This document shows, piece by piece, positions 53,783 through 63,439 of a stretch of 64,000 nt of DNA; within the stretch, counting starts at the first letter, position 1; each line of letters begins with the position of its first letter. Origin of the DNA: Bradyrhizobium diazoefficiens (GTDB lineage Bacteria; Pseudomonadota; Alphaproteobacteria; Rhizobiales; Xanthobacteraceae). Where the stretch lies: the NCBI RefSeq assembly GCF_016616885.1, contig NZ_CP067102.1, positions 5,484,501-5,548,500 of the forward strand, read 5' to 3'. The notes below the pieces were generated by a model, which worked only from the letters and a program-made list of their open reading frames with translations, was not told where the DNA came from and did no database searches. The translations under genes were made by a program, and so were the position numbers.

Positions 53783-56700
53783 GACGCCTCCTTGAGCGCA
53801 GCCGCAATCGAATTGCGGCGCGTTCGCCAGAGCGAGGCCTCGTGCAGGCGCGTGAAGCAGGCTTCCATCGCAGCAAGCGCCGCCGGATTGTCGCGCGCCA
53901 TGAAGGCACGGACATCGGCGTCGCCGAGCGTCGCATCATAATAGAGATCGAACAGATGCGGCGGCACGGCAGCAGCGAGATGGGCGAAGGCCGCCATGTG
54001 CTCCAGCGTCGCGGTGATCTCGGCGGCGCCACGAAAGCCGTGACGCATCATGCCGGCGATCCAGCCCGGATTGGCGGCACGGGCACGGACGACGCGGGAG
54101 ATTTCTTCCGTCAGCGTGCGCGCGTGCGGTTGCTCAGGGCGCGTCGTGTCGAGATGATAGAGCGATGGCGCTGCTGCGCCGAGATGCGCTGCGGCCGCCG
54201 CCACGCCGGCTTCATGCGCGGCATAGTCGGCGGCGAGCAGCAGATCGGTTTCCGGTAGATCCTGGACGTGGACGAAGGCATCCGCGGACGCGAGCCGCTG
54301 CTCGATGCCGGCGCGATCGGGCTTGATCTCGCCGTCGGCGGAGAATGCCCAGGACGATGCCGACAGCCAGGCTTCGCCGGCAGCGTCGCGGGTCTCGGGC
54401 GTAAACGCATCCGGGACTGCCGAGAGGCCGACGCCGTATTGTCCGGGCCGCGGTGCAAACACGCGAGAGGCGCGGTGGAGATAGGGATTTTCGGCCCCCT
54501 CGTCTTCGCGCGATGCGAGCGCCTCGGCGGCGGCCTCGAACAATTGCGCGAGGCCTGCGAAGACATCGCGGAACAGGCCTGATACGCGCAGCGTGACCTC
54601 GATGCGGGGGCGGCCGAGCTCGGCCGGCGCAATGATGTCGTAGCCGGTGACGCGGCCCGACGCATGGTCCCAGCGCGGCGCGAGGCCGGCGAGATGCAGC
54701 GCCATCGCAAATTCCTCGCCCGCGGTGCGCATGGTCGCGGAGCCCCAGAGATCGACCACGAGGCCTTTCGGCCAGTCGCCGTGATCCTGAAGATGACGAC
54801 GCAGCAGCTCTTCGGCGAGCTTGATGCCCTGCGCATGCGCCGACGGCGTCGGCACCGCGCGCGGATCGACGGCGAAGAGATTGCGGCCCGTGGGCAGCAC
54901 GTCTTGGCGCCCACGATAGGGCGAGCCCGACGGGCCCGGCGCGACGCGCTGGCCTGTGAGTGCGGCACGCAGAGCATCGCGCTCCGCATCGCCGCAGGCG
55001 CCGCGGCCGAACACGTGCAGGCCATCGCCGAACTGGCTTTCCTTGAGATCGCAGACGAAACGATCGATCCGCGGGATCGCTTCGGCCGGTGCTGCCGAAG
55101 CATCGAGACCGAGATCGTCTTCGAGGCCGGCTGTGCGCGCCTCGTCGCGGATCGCGGCGATCAGACGCTGGCGGCGGGCGGGATCGAGACCATCGGCGGT
55201 CGAATATTCGTCGAGCAGACGTTCGAGCCGACGCAGGCTCTCCGGCACCGCGGATGCTTCCAACCGCGGTGGCAGATGGCCGATGGCGACGGCGCCTAAG
55301 CGCCGCTTGGCCTGCGCGGCCTCGCCGGGATCGTTGACGATGAAGGGATAGATAATGGGGAGATCACCGATCAGCGCTTCCGGCCAGCAGTTGGAGGACA
55401 GCGCCACGGATTTGCCGGGCAGCCATTCCAGCGTACCGTGCGCGCCCATATGCACGACGGCATCAATCCCCTGCTCGCGGAGCCAGAGATAGAACGCGAC
55501 ATAGGCATGGCGCGGCGTGCGGGCGAGATCGTGATAGTCGGTATCGCGCGTGGTCGCATCGCCGCGCTCGGGCTGAACCGCGATGATCGAGTGGCCGCAT
55601 GGGACCGCAGCGAAGTGGAACGCACCATCGCGGCAGCTCGGATCGTTCTCCGGTGTGCCCCAGGCTTGCGCGAGATCATCCTGCAAGGATTTCGGTAAGC
55701 GGGAGAGCGCGGCGCGATAATCGGCGACGCTCCAGGTCAAATGTTGCCTGAGCAGCGTCTCGCCGAGCGCCGCGACGGGCGCAACATCGAAGCCGGCTTC
55801 AGTGAGATCGGACACCAGCGCTTCGACCGAGGCGAGCGCGTCGAGACCGACCGCATGCGCGATCTGGTGCGGACGGCCGGGATAGTTTGAGAGCACAATG
55901 GCCAGCCGCTTCTCAGCGGCGGGCTTCTCGGCAAGATTCCGCCAGGCCGCAACGCGGGCGGCGACGGCCTTCACACGCTCTTCATCCGGCCTGTGGGCCA
56001 GATGCGAGAACTGCAGATCCGGATCGCGCTCCGCAGCCGATTTGAAGCTCACCACGCCCGCGAACAGCCGGCCGTCGACTTCCGGCAGCACCACATGCAT
56101 CGCGAGATCGCCGGGCGACAGGCCGCGCAATGACTCCGCCCAATCCTCGCGCCGCGCCGATGAGAGCGCGACCTGGAAGACGGGACATGACGCAGCATCG
56201 AATGGCGTCGTGCCGTCCTCACCGGTCGCCGAGAACGCCGTCGCATTGACGATTGCCGCCGGAGGACTTTGCGCGAGATGCGCCCGCAGCCAATCCGCAA
56301 CGCCTGCGGCCTTCAGCGACGTCGCGAACACGCCATGCGCGTCAAAGCCATCGTTGCGTAGCGCCGCGATCAACGCATCGACCGGGCCGGTGTCCGCAGC
56401 GGTGAGATAGGAGCGATAGAACGCCACCAGCGCGCGCGGCTTGCGCTCGCCGCCGACCGGCGCAGCAATGACACCGCGCGCGGGATCGTAAAACCCCATC
56501 TCGGGGACGGTCGTCTCGCCGGCGACCGGCCCGGCGTAAAGTCCCGAGGCCAGCGCGAGCTGCGCGATCGCGGCTTGCGCCGCAACGGGACCACCGGTGT
56601 CGCACAGCACTTTCAGCCGGCGCAGCGTCGAGACCGGCAAGGTGGAGTGAGCATCGAGCCGCGTGTCGTCACGGCCGTCGGCCGGCAGCACGGCAAGCAC

Positions 56701-57027
56701 GATACCGCGGTCCTTCGCCAGCTGCTGGAGCGCCGCGAGGCCATACGACCAGTAGGACTCACCGCCGATCAGCCGCACCAAAATGCCGCGCGCCCGCGAC
56801 AGCGTGCGCTCGATATAGGTGTCGACCGACAGCGGATGACGGAGCTCCGCGAGGTTCGCCAGCCGCAGCGATGGCAGGTTGTTGCGGCCGCGGCGCCAGC
56901 CGGCCGCAAACGCCGCGAGATCCGAGTCCGAGTACGAGAGCACCACGAGATCGGCCGGGTCCTGGCCGATGTCCCTTGGCGTCGCGGTCTCCTCCAGACC
57001 GCGGCTCTCGCGGAAGACGACGTGCAT
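53779..57027 (-). CDS. cobN: Cobaltochelatase subunit CobN
   Basis: 1082 aa, shorter than the ~1270-aa Pseudomonas denitrificans protein. The conserved chelatase segments HMGAHGTLEWLPGKSVALS, YPFIVNDPGEAAQAKRR and DLWGSATMRTAGEEFAMAL are present, so loss is probably in the N-terminal and linker regions. Inserts Co(II) into hydrogenobyrinic acid a,c-diamide with AAA+ partner subunits CobS and CobT, which are not in this window. Start shares one base with the cobW stop (TGATG). Confidence 0.95.
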   Translation of the reverse strand: MHVVFRESRGLEETATPRDIGQDPADLVVLSYSDSDLAAFAAGWRRGRNNLPSLRLANLAELRHPLSVDTYIERTLSRARGILVRLIGGESYWSYGLAALQQLAKDRGIVLAVLPADGRDDTRLDAHSTLPVSTLRRLKVLCDTGGPVAAQAAIAQLALASGLYAGPVAGETTVPEMGFYDPARGVIAAPVGGERKPRALVAFYRSYLTAADTGPVDALIAALRNDGFDAHGVFATSLKAAGVADWLRAHLAQSPPAAIVNATAFSATGEDGTTPFDAASCPVFQVALSSARREDWAESLRGLSPGDLAMHVVLPEVDGRLFAGVVSFKSAAERDPDLQFSHLAHRPDEERVKAVAARVAAWRNLAEKPAAEKRLAIVLSNYPGRPHQIAHAVGLDALASVEALVSDLTEAGFDVAPVAALGETLLRQHLTWSVADYRAALSRLPKSLQDDLAQAWGTPENDPSCRDGAFHFAAVPCGHSIIAVQPERGDATTRDTDYHDLARTPRHAYVAFYLWLREQGIDAVVHMGAHGTLEWLPGKSVALSSNCWPEALIGDLPIIYPFIVNDPGEAAQAKRRLGAVAIGHLPPRLEASAVPESLRRLERLLDEYSTADGLDPARRQRLIAAIRDEARTAGLEDDLGLDASAAPAEAIPRIDRFVCDLKESQFGDGLHVFGRGACGDAERDALRAALTGQRVAPGPSGSPYRGRQDVLPTGRNLFAVDPRAVPTPSAHAQGIKLAEELLRRHLQDHGDWPKGLVVDLWGSATMRTAGEEFAMALHLAGLAPRWDHASGRVTGYDIIAPAELGRPRIEVTLRVSGLFRDVFAGLAQLFEAAAEALASREDEGAENPYLHRASRVFAPRPGQYGVGLSAVPDAFTPETRDAAGEAWLSASSWAFSADGEIKPDRAGIEQRLASADAFVHVQDLPETDLLLAADYAAHEAGVAAAAAHLGAAAPSLYHLDTTRPEQPHARTLTEEISRVVRARAANPGWIAGMMRHGFRGAAEITATLEHMAAFAHLAAAVPPHLFDLYYDATLGDADVRAFMARDNPAALAAMEACFTRLHEASLWRTRRNSIAAALKEAS

Positions 57028-58061
57028 CAGACTCCCAATCCCGCCTTGATCGCGGCCTCGTTGATATCGCCGTGCTCGCCGATCACGACGAGCTTTGATT
57101 GCCGCCCGCCGGTGCTCCAGGGCTTGTCGAACTGATGACGCACGCGCTCGCCGACCGCTTGCAGCAGCAGCCGCATCGGCTTGCCCGCGACCGCAATATA
57201 GCCCTTGGCGCGCAGCACTTTCTGCTCGCGCGCCAGCTTCTGGACCGACGCAACCAGCGCGTCGATATCGGTCACCTCAGGAAGATCGATCACGACGGAA
57301 GCGAAATCATCATGCTCGTGCTCCTCCTCGCCGTCGTGATGCGAGGGCCGCGCGGCAAGATCATTCTCGGCGGCAGCGCCGAGGCCGAGGATGACGCGCG
57401 CATCGATCACGCCATCGGTGATAGGCAGCATCGGCACGCGGCGCGGCATCTCGGCGGTGATCGCGGCCTTGGCGGCCTCGATGCCTGCGGTGCCGGCGAG
57501 ATCGGCCTTGGTCAGCAGCACGATGTCGGCGCAGGCGATCTGGTCCTCGAACACTTCGGACAGCGGCGTTTCGTGATCGAGATTCTCGTCCGCCGCGCGC
57601 TGCGCTTCGACCGCAATCGGGTCCGGCGCGAAGCGGCCTGCGGCGACGGCCTCGGCATCGGCCAGCGCGATCACGCCATCGACCGTGATGCGCGAGCGGA
57701 TCTCCGGCCAGTCGAATGCTCTAAGCAGCGGCTTTGGCAGCGCCAGGCCCGAGGTCTCGATCAGGATGTGGTCGGGCCGCACGGGCCGCGCCAGCAACTT
57801 CTCCATCGTCGGAATGAAATCGTCGGCGACGGTGCAGCAGATGCAGCCATTGGCGAGCTCGACGATGTTCTCCTCCGGGCAGTTCGCATCGGCGCAGGAT
57901 TTCAGGATCTCGCCATCGACGCCCTCGCTGCCGAACTCGTTGACGAGCACGGCGAGCTTCTTGCCGTTGGGATTGGCGAGAAGATGCTGGATCAGCGTCG
58001 TCTTGCCGGAGCCGAGAAAACCGGTGACCACGGTAACCGGGACTTTTGCGAGCGAGTTCAT
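57027..58061 (-). CDS. cobW: CobW-family GTPase, metal chaperone
   Basis: 344 aa from the ATG at 58061. P-loop TGFLGSGKTTLIQHLL (residues 13-28), the metal-binding CxCC in NGCICCTVAD, a LTKADL nucleotide motif and a His-rich segment HHDGEEEHEHDD. C-terminal CobW_C domain. GTP-dependent metal delivery, inferred to bring cobalt to the CobN chelatase just downstream. Overlaps the DUF1636 gene by 4 bp. Confidence 0.95.
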   Translation of the reverse strand: MNSLAKVPVTVVTGFLGSGKTTLIQHLLANPNGKKLAVLVNEFGSEGVDGEILKSCADANCPEENIVELANGCICCTVADDFIPTMEKLLARPVRPDHILIETSGLALPKPLLRAFDWPEIRSRITVDGVIALADAEAVAAGRFAPDPIAVEAQRAADENLDHETPLSEVFEDQIACADIVLLTKADLAGTAGIEAAKAAITAEMPRRVPMLPITDGVIDARVILGLGAAAENDLAARPSHHDGEEEHEHDDFASVVIDLPEVTDIDALVASVQKLAREQKVLRAKGYIAVAGKPMRLLLQAVGERVRHQFDKPWSTGGRQSKLVVIGEHGDINEAAIKAGLGV

Positions 58062-58432
58062 TCTGCGGCCTCTGGCACGACGGCAATGGGAGGAATGCGG
58101 GCAAGCGACTGCTTGCGGAAGATCTCCGGACGGCTGCGCCACGGCACGAGGCCGTCCGGCGCAGCGGCATAGGCGGCGGCGCCCGCGACCACGTCCTGCG
58201 CGTGGGAATCCGACAGCCGGCCATAGACATACGACCAGCGGCCGGGCGCACTGAGCGCGACCGAGCAGCCCTGGCTGCATGCAGACAGGCATTCGACGGG
58301 AACCAGATTGACGCCGTCGGGCACGCCGGCCTCGAGGATTGCGCCATGCAAGCGCTGACCGGGCGTGACCTCGCCCTCGCCGAGCGTCTGGCCGGCGCGG
58401 CAGGTAATGCAGACATGCAGTGTGACGGTCAT
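58058..58432 (-). CDS. DUF1636 ferredoxin-like small protein
   Basis: 124 aa from the ATG at 58432 (GAAGAGG upstream). Cysteines in HVCITCRAG and VPVECLSACSQGC form a thioredoxin-like [2Fe-2S] ferredoxin pattern. First gene after the riboswitch, co-transcribed with cobW and cobN, so likely linked to cobalt handling or electron supply to the pathway. Family role is not established to my knowledge. Confidence 0.85.
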   Translation of the reverse strand: MTVTLHVCITCRAGQTLGEGEVTPGQRLHGAILEAGVPDGVNLVPVECLSACSQGCSVALSAPGRWSYVYGRLSDSHAQDVVAGAAAYAAAPDGLVPWRSRPEIFRKQSLARIPPIAVVPEAAE

Positions 58433-58536
58433 CGCCTCTTCCAGAGTATCAGCGGGAGGCGAAGAGGCCCACGAACCGTTCTTGCGAAGGCCCGTTTCCC
58501 CGTCGCGGAACACCCCGTCCGCCGGTCCAAAAATCG

Positions 58537-58705
58537 TCCGCGCTGGCAGGTCTCCCGGCTTGCGGAGCAGGGTTTCCCCTTCGATCCCCGCCTTCCCGAT
58601 CCCCAGGGGATCAGTGGCTTTGGGCATCTCTCCGGTCACGGTCGCGGGGGCGGCTGCATTTTGGACCCAAATCTTGCCGATTCGGACCCTATCGCATTCC
58701 CTCTT
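58537..58705 (-). promoter_or_regulatory. Cobalamin riboswitch upstream of the cob operon
   Basis: Minus-strand RNA: GGGAATGCGATAGGG at the 5' end, GCAGCCGCCCCCGCGACCGTGA, GCCACTGATCC, GATCGGGAAGGCGG and B12 box GCCGGGAGACCTGCC at 58545-58559. It ends ~105 nt before the DUF1636 ATG. Should repress the whole DUF1636-cobW-cobN-GHIJ... operon when B12 is plentiful. The transcript's promoter must lie within the ~80 bp shared with divergent cobO. Confidence 0.93.
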
Positions 58706-58785
58706 CGCCTGTCATAGGACAGGAACCAACGCCGGGCCACCATTTGCCCCCGGCCGCCTCTTGTCAAGCCGAAGGACCGGGTACG

Positions 58786-59421
58786 ATGACGCCTGAACCG
58801 GATACAAAAACGGCCGAGGAAACCGACGCCAAGCACGCCGCGAAAATGGCGAAGATCAAGGTCGCCCGCGACAAGATCATGGCGACCAAGAGCGGCGAAA
58901 AGGGCCTCATCATCGTCCACACCGGCGCCGGCAAGGGCAAGTCGTCCTCGGCCTTCGGCATGATCGTGCGCTGCGTCGCCCACGGCTTTCCCTGCGCGGT
59001 CGTGCAGTTCATCAAGGGCGCCTGGGATACCGGCGAGCGGCGCCTGCTCACCGGCCATTTTGGCGAGCTCTGCCAGTTCCACGCCATGGGCGAAGGCTTT
59101 ACCTGGGAGACACAGAATCGCGCCCGCGACATCGCGGCCGCGCGCGCCGGCTGGGACAAGGCGAAAGAGCTGATCCTCGATGCGAACCTGCGCATGGTCG
59201 TGCTCGATGAGATCAACATCGCGCTGCGCTACGACTATCTCGACATCGCGGAGGTGGTCGATTTCCTGAAGACCTCGAAGCCGCCGATGACGCATGTCGT
59301 GCTCACCGGGCGCAACGCCAAGGACGAGCTGATCGAGATTGCCGATCTCGTCACCGAGATGACGCTGGTGAAACATCCGTTCCGCTCCGGTATCAAGGCG
59401 CAAGCCGGCGTCGAGTTCTGA
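58786..59421 (+). CDS. cobO: Cob(I)yrinic acid a,c-diamide adenosyltransferase
   Basis: 211 aa from the ATG at 58786, which follows GGACCGGGT; the longer ORF adds a poor lead. P-loop [42 protein letters not shown] and [21 protein letters not shown] are diagnostic of CobO/BtuR. Transfers the adenosyl group from ATP to Co(I). Divergent from the riboswitch operon, followed at 22 bp by cobQ. Confidence 0.96.
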   Translation: MTPEPDTKTAEETDAKHAAKMAKIKVARDKIMATKSGEKGLIIVHTGAGKGKSSSAFGMIVRCVAHGFPCAVVQFIKGAWDTGERRLLTGHFGELCQFHAMGEGFTWETQNRARDIAAARAGWDKAKELILDANLRMVVLDEINIALRYDYLDIAEVVDFLKTSKPPMTHVVLTGRNAKDELIEIADLVTEMTLVKHPFRSGIKAQAGVEF

Positions 59422-59443
59422 AGATACCAGTTCTGAAAACACC

Positions 59444-60892
59444 ATGACGCGCGCATTGATGATCCAGGGGGCCGGCTCGGACGTGGGCAAATCGCTTATC
59501 GTCGCCGGCCTCGCGCGCGCCTTCACGCGGCGTGGATTGCGCGTGCTGCCGTTCAAGCCGCAGAACATGTCGAACAATGCGGCCGTCACCGTCGACGGCG
59601 GCGAGATCGGCCGTGCGCAGGCATTGCAGGCGCTCGCCGCCGGCGTCGAGCCGCACACCGATATGAACCCGGTGCTGCTCAAGCCCGAGACCGATGTCGG
59701 CGCGCAGGTGATCGTGCAGGGCAAGCGCATCGCGACCGCGCGGGCGCGCGAATATGCGGCGATGAAGCCCTCGCTAATGGGCGCGGTGCTGGAGAGCTTT
59801 GAGCGGCTGAAGGCGCGTTCTGATCTGGTGCTGGTCGAAGGCGCCGGCAGTCCCGCCGAGGTCAACCTGCGCAAGGCCGACATCGCCAATATGGGCTTTG
59901 CGCGCAAGGCCGATGTGCCGGTCGTGCTGGTCGGCGACATCGATCGCGGCGGCGTCATCGCACAGCTCGTCGGAATCAAGACGGTGATCGACCCTGACGA
60001 TGCCGCGATGGTCCAGGGTTTTGTCATCAACAAGTTTCGCGGCGATCCCACGCTGTTCGACGACGGCTACAGGCTGATCGAAGCGAAGACCGGTTGGCGC
60101 GGCTTTGGCGTGCTGCCCTGGTTCGCGCTCGCCGGCGAGCTGCCGGCCGAGGACGCGCTGGGCCTGAGCGACGCGCGCAAGCCGGGCCAGTGCAAGATCG
60201 CGTGCCTCGCGCTGTCGCGGATCGCCAATTTCGACGACCTCGATCCCCTGAAACTCGAGCCGGGCGTCGATCTCGTGATGGTGCGTCCGGGCGAAGCGAT
60301 TCCCGGCGATGTGCGTCTCGTCATCATCCCCGGCTCGAAGTCCACCCGCGGCGATCTCGCCTTCCTGCGCGCGCAGGGTTGGGACATCGATTTGCTCGCA
60401 CATCACCGCCGCGGCGGCCATGTGCTCGGCCTCTGCGGCGGCTACCAGATGCTCGGACGCAGCGTCGCCGATCCCGACGGCATTGAAGGCCCTGCGGGCG
60501 ACACGCCGGGCCTTGGCCTTCTGGAGGTGGAAACGGTGATGAGTCCGCAGAAGACGCTAACGCGTGTTACGGCGGTGCATGCGGCGACGGATCAGCCGAT
60601 CCAGGCCTACGAGATTCATATCGGCCGTACCGATGGATCGGATCGCGCGCGACCGTTCGCGAAACTGAATGGCGAGCCGGAAGGCGCGATCTCGCGTGAT
60701 GGGCGCGTGCAGGGTAGCTATCTGCACGGCCTCTTCACGTCGGATGATTTCCGCAAGGCGTATCTTGCGAAGCTCGATATTCCCGCAGGCGACGAGCCCT
60801 ATCACGCCAGGGTCGAGAGCGCACTCGATGCGCTGGCCGACCACATCGAAAAGCATCTCGACGTCGAAGGCCTGCTCGCGCTAGCGCGCTAG
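59444..60892 (+). CDS. cobQ: Cobyric acid synthase
   Basis: 482 aa. N-terminal [21 protein letters not shown]-loop and PQNMSNNA motif; C-terminal glutamine amidotransferase domain with Cys in [10 protein letters not shown] and His in GSYLHGLF. Amidates the b, d, e and g carboxylates of adenosylcobyrinic acid diamide. Its 3' end overlaps the convergent cobC by 12 bp. Confidence 0.96.
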   Translation: MTRALMIQGAGSDVGKSLIVAGLARAFTRRGLRVLPFKPQNMSNNAAVTVDGGEIGRAQALQALAAGVEPHTDMNPVLLKPETDVGAQVIVQGKRIATARAREYAAMKPSLMGAVLESFERLKARSDLVLVEGAGSPAEVNLRKADIANMGFARKADVPVVLVGDIDRGGVIAQLVGIKTVIDPDDAAMVQGFVINKFRGDPTLFDDGYRLIEAKTGWRGFGVLPWFALAGELPAEDALGLSDARKPGQCKIACLALSRIANFDDLDPLKLEPGVDLVMVRPGEAIPGDVRLVIIPGSKSTRGDLAFLRAQGWDIDLLAHHRRGGHVLGLCGGYQMLGRSVADPDGIEGPAGDTPGLGLLEVETVMSPQKTLTRVTAVHAATDQPIQAYEIHIGRTDGSDRARPFAKLNGEPEGAISRDGRVQGSYLHGLFTSDDFRKAYLAKLDIPAGDEPYHARVESALDALADHIEKHLDVEGLLALAR

Positions 60893-61861
60893 GACCTCGG
60901 CGAGGCGCGACCATTCGGCATCAACGCCCGGAAGCCCGAGGCGCAGCCATGTCGGGTTTTGCGCGAAGGCGCGGGACCAGATCTGGCCGCGCGCGAGTTT
61001 CTCCTGCGCGGCACGCGCGTCGGGCGTCTCGTAGAGACGAAACAGCGGTGCGCCGCCGACGAGCCGCCAGCCTAGCGCCTGCGCCATGTCGTCGAGGCGA
61101 ACGCAGTCGCGGGCAAGTCGCGCTGACGTCGCCTTGGCCCAGGCATCGTCACGCAGGGCGCGGCAGCCGATCGCAATCGCAGCTCCAGAGACCGGCCAGG
61201 GACCTGACGCCGCCGCGAGATTGCTGATGTCGTCCGCATTGCCGATTGCGAAGCCGAGCCGCAGGCCGGCAAGGCCATAAAACTTTCCGAACGAGCGCAG
61301 GATCAGCAGCCCAGGCTGCGCCGCTTCTGAAGCGAGCGAGAGCTCGGGAACGGCGTCAACAAAACTCTCGTCGATGACGAGGTGCCCGACGCGCGGCAAG
61401 AGCGCGAGCAAATCCTTCGGCGAATAACGGCGACCGTCGGGATTGTTGGGATTGACGACGATGGCGAGGTTCGCCCCCGCCAGCGCATCGAGCGCCCTCA
61501 CCTCCCCGACCTCCCATCCCGCAGCCGACAGAACGGCAGCATATTCGTTGTAGGTTGGCGCCAGGATACGCGCCCGGCCGCGCGGCGCGAGCTGCGGCAA
61601 CATTTGAATGACGGCTTGCGCGCCGCCTGTCGCAACGATTGGTGCGCCTGTCCCATAGGCGTCCCCGGCCGCCTGATGCAGAGCCTCGATCTCGGATCGC
61701 GACGGCAACGCCTGCCAATGATGCGCGTCAATCTCGCCCACCGGATAAGGCAGCCGGTTGATCCCGGTCGACAGATCAATCCAGTCCTCCGCGCGTCCGC
61801 CGAAACGCTGCTGGGCCAGATCGAGATTTCCACCGTGCTCGCGCATCCCCTGTTCTTTCAC
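60881..61861 (-). CDS. cobC: Threonine-phosphate decarboxylase / aminotransferase CobC
   Basis: 326 aa. PLP-dependent fold-type I enzyme: [39 protein letters not shown] and the PLP Lys in [15 protein letters not shown]. Supplies (R)-1-amino-2-propanol phosphate for the nucleotide loop. Overlaps cbiB/cobD by 4 bp at its start. Named cobC in the aerobic (Pseudomonas) scheme, not to be confused with the alpha-ribazole phosphatase. Confidence 0.93.
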   Translation of the reverse strand: MKEQGMREHGGNLDLAQQRFGGRAEDWIDLSTGINRLPYPVGEIDAHHWQALPSRSEIEALHQAAGDAYGTGAPIVATGGAQAVIQMLPQLAPRGRARILAPTYNEYAAVLSAAGWEVGEVRALDALAGANLAIVVNPNNPDGRRYSPKDLLALLPRVGHLVIDESFVDAVPELSLASEAAQPGLLILRSFGKFYGLAGLRLGFAIGNADDISNLAAASGPWPVSGAAIAIGCRALRDDAWAKATSARLARDCVRLDDMAQALGWRLVGGAPLFRLYETPDARAAQEKLARGQIWSRAFAQNPTWLRLGLPGVDAEWSRLAEVLAR

Positions 61862-62811
61862 GCGAAGGCCAGGATCGCAAGGACGCCTGCAAGCAGCAGC
61901 ATGGCGCGGCGGTAGATCGTCAATCCCTCGACGATGTCGGCCGCAAGCGGATCGCGCGCGCCTTCATTGAGCCAGGGCTCGTCGGTCGCGCTGCCGTGAT
62001 AGATGCGGGGGCCGCTGAGCCGCACGCGAAGCGCGCCGGCCATGGCCGCCTCCGGCCAGCCGGCATTGGGCGAGCGATGGCGGCGCGCATCGCGCGTCAT
62101 GCACGACAGCGCCTCGGATCGTTTTGGCGCGAGCACCACGAAGAGGAAGCCGGTCAAACGGGACGGAATGAAATTCGCGACATCGTCGATGCGCGCAGCC
62201 GCCCAGCCAAAGGCTTCGTGCCGTTCGCTGCGATGGCCGATCATGGAATCCAGCGTATTGATCGCCTTGTAGCCCAAAATGCCGGGCAGGCCGAACAGCG
62301 CGCCCCACAACACGGGTGCGACGATGCCGTCGGACGCGTTTTCTGCGAGGCTCTCGATGGCGGCGCGCGCGATGCCGGCTTCATCGAGCGCGGCGGGATC
62401 GCGGCCGACGATGCGCGCGACCGCCTCGCGCGCGCTGGCGATGTCGCCGCCCTGCAGAGGATTCGCGACGGCGGCGACATGATCATGCAGCGAACGTAGC
62501 GCCACCAGCGGCCAAGCGAGGACGCCGACCAGCGCGATCTGGATCCAGACCCAGGGAAATAAGAACTGAAGCAAGGATTGAAGCAGCCAACCAAGCGCGA
62601 CCGCAAGCGCAATCACCAGAAGCGTGCCGGCGATGCCGGCAGCGCGGCGAAGCACCGGCGGGGCAGACGCGCGATTCCAGCCGGTATCGATGCCGGCGAT
62701 CAGCCGGCCCAGCCAGGTCACGGGGTGGCCGATCCACGCGAACAGCGGTGAAGGCCAGCCCAGCAGGGCATCCACCGCCATCGCCACCACCATCGCGCCC
62801 GCAAAACCCAC
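61858..62811 (-). CDS. cobD: Adenosylcobinamide-phosphate synthase (CbiB/CobD)
   Basis: 317 aa from the GTG at 62811 (AGGAGA upstream); a TTG at 62847 is also in frame. Membrane enzyme with ~5 segments: DALLGWPSPLFAWIGHPVTWLG, LLVIALAVALGWLLQSLL, AAIESLAENASDGIVAPVLW, HRSERHEAFGWAAARIDDVANFIPSRL. Attaches aminopropanol or its phosphate to adenosylcobyric acid. Divergent from cobP. Confidence 0.93.
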   Translation of the reverse strand: MGFAGAMVVAMAVDALLGWPSPLFAWIGHPVTWLGRLIAGIDTGWNRASAPPVLRRAAGIAGTLLVIALAVALGWLLQSLLQFLFPWVWIQIALVGVLAWPLVALRSLHDHVAAVANPLQGGDIASAREAVARIVGRDPAALDEAGIARAAIESLAENASDGIVAPVLWGALFGLPGILGYKAINTLDSMIGHRSERHEAFGWAAARIDDVANFIPSRLTGFLFVVLAPKRSEALSCMTRDARRHRSPNAGWPEAAMAGALRVRLSGPRIYHGSATDEPWLNEGARDPLAADIVEGLTIYRRAMLLLAGVLAILAFA

Positions 62812-62932
62812 ACCCGTCTCCTGTCCTGCCCCTGTTGCGCAAAGCAAGCGGCGAGCGCAAGCCCCCGGGCGCCTGATTTCGGCTTTGTCTTTGGCCGCGA
62901 TTGGTGATTAGTCAGGCCCACAGGAGATCTTT

Positions 62933-63439
62933 ATGGCCGTCATCTTGATCACGGGCGGAGCGCGATCGGGCAAGAGCGCCCACGCGGAGAAGCGCGCGCG
63001 CAGCTTTCCGGGCCGGCCCATCTACATCGCGACGGCCGAGGCGCTCGATGCCGAAATGGAGTCGCGCATCGCGAAGCATCGAGCCAAGCGCGCGGCGGTC
63101 GACTGGATTGAGCGGGAGGTACCGCTGGATCTCCTGCAGACGCTGATCGAAACCGATGGCGGTGGCCCAAGGCTCGTGGACTGCCTGACCTTGTGGCTCT
63201 CCAATATGATGCACGCGGGGCGCGACTGGGAACACGAGGTCACGAAACTCGCCGTCTTCCTCGGCGGCCAGAAAAGTCCGGTGGTTTTCGTCACCAACGA
63301 GGTCGGTCTCGGCATCGTGCCCGACAATGCGCTGGCGCGCAGCTATCGCGACGCCGCCGGCATCATGAACCAGATCATGGCGGCCGTCGCCAACGAGGTC
63401 GAGTTCGTGGTCGCCGGCCTGCCGATGAAGCTGAAATGA
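62933..63439 (+). CDS. cobP: Adenosylcobinamide kinase / adenosylcobinamide-phosphate guanylyltransferase
   Basis: 168 aa, ATG at 62933 with AGGAGA 7 bp upstream. P-loop ITGGARSGKS, IATAEALDAEMESRIAKHR, VDCLTLWLSNM, and VTNEVGLGIVP are diagnostic of the bifunctional CobP/CobU. Phosphorylates, then guanylates, cobinamide. Overlaps cobV start by 4 bp. Confidence 0.95.
   Translation: MAVILITGGARSGKSAHAEKRARSFPGRPIYIATAEALDAEMESRIAKHRAKRAAVDWIEREVPLDLLQTLIETDGGGPRLVDCLTLWLSNMMHAGRDWEHEVTKLAVFLGGQKSPVVFVTNEVGLGIVPDNALARSYRDAAGIMNQIMAAVANEVEFVVAGLPMKLK

Noticed and set aside
57027..58292. Longer in-frame start for cobW (421 codons)
   Set aside because: The additional 77 residues are Arg/Gly-rich, overlap the DUF1636 gene, and the P-loop normally lies ~15 residues from the true start, as with the ATG at 58061.
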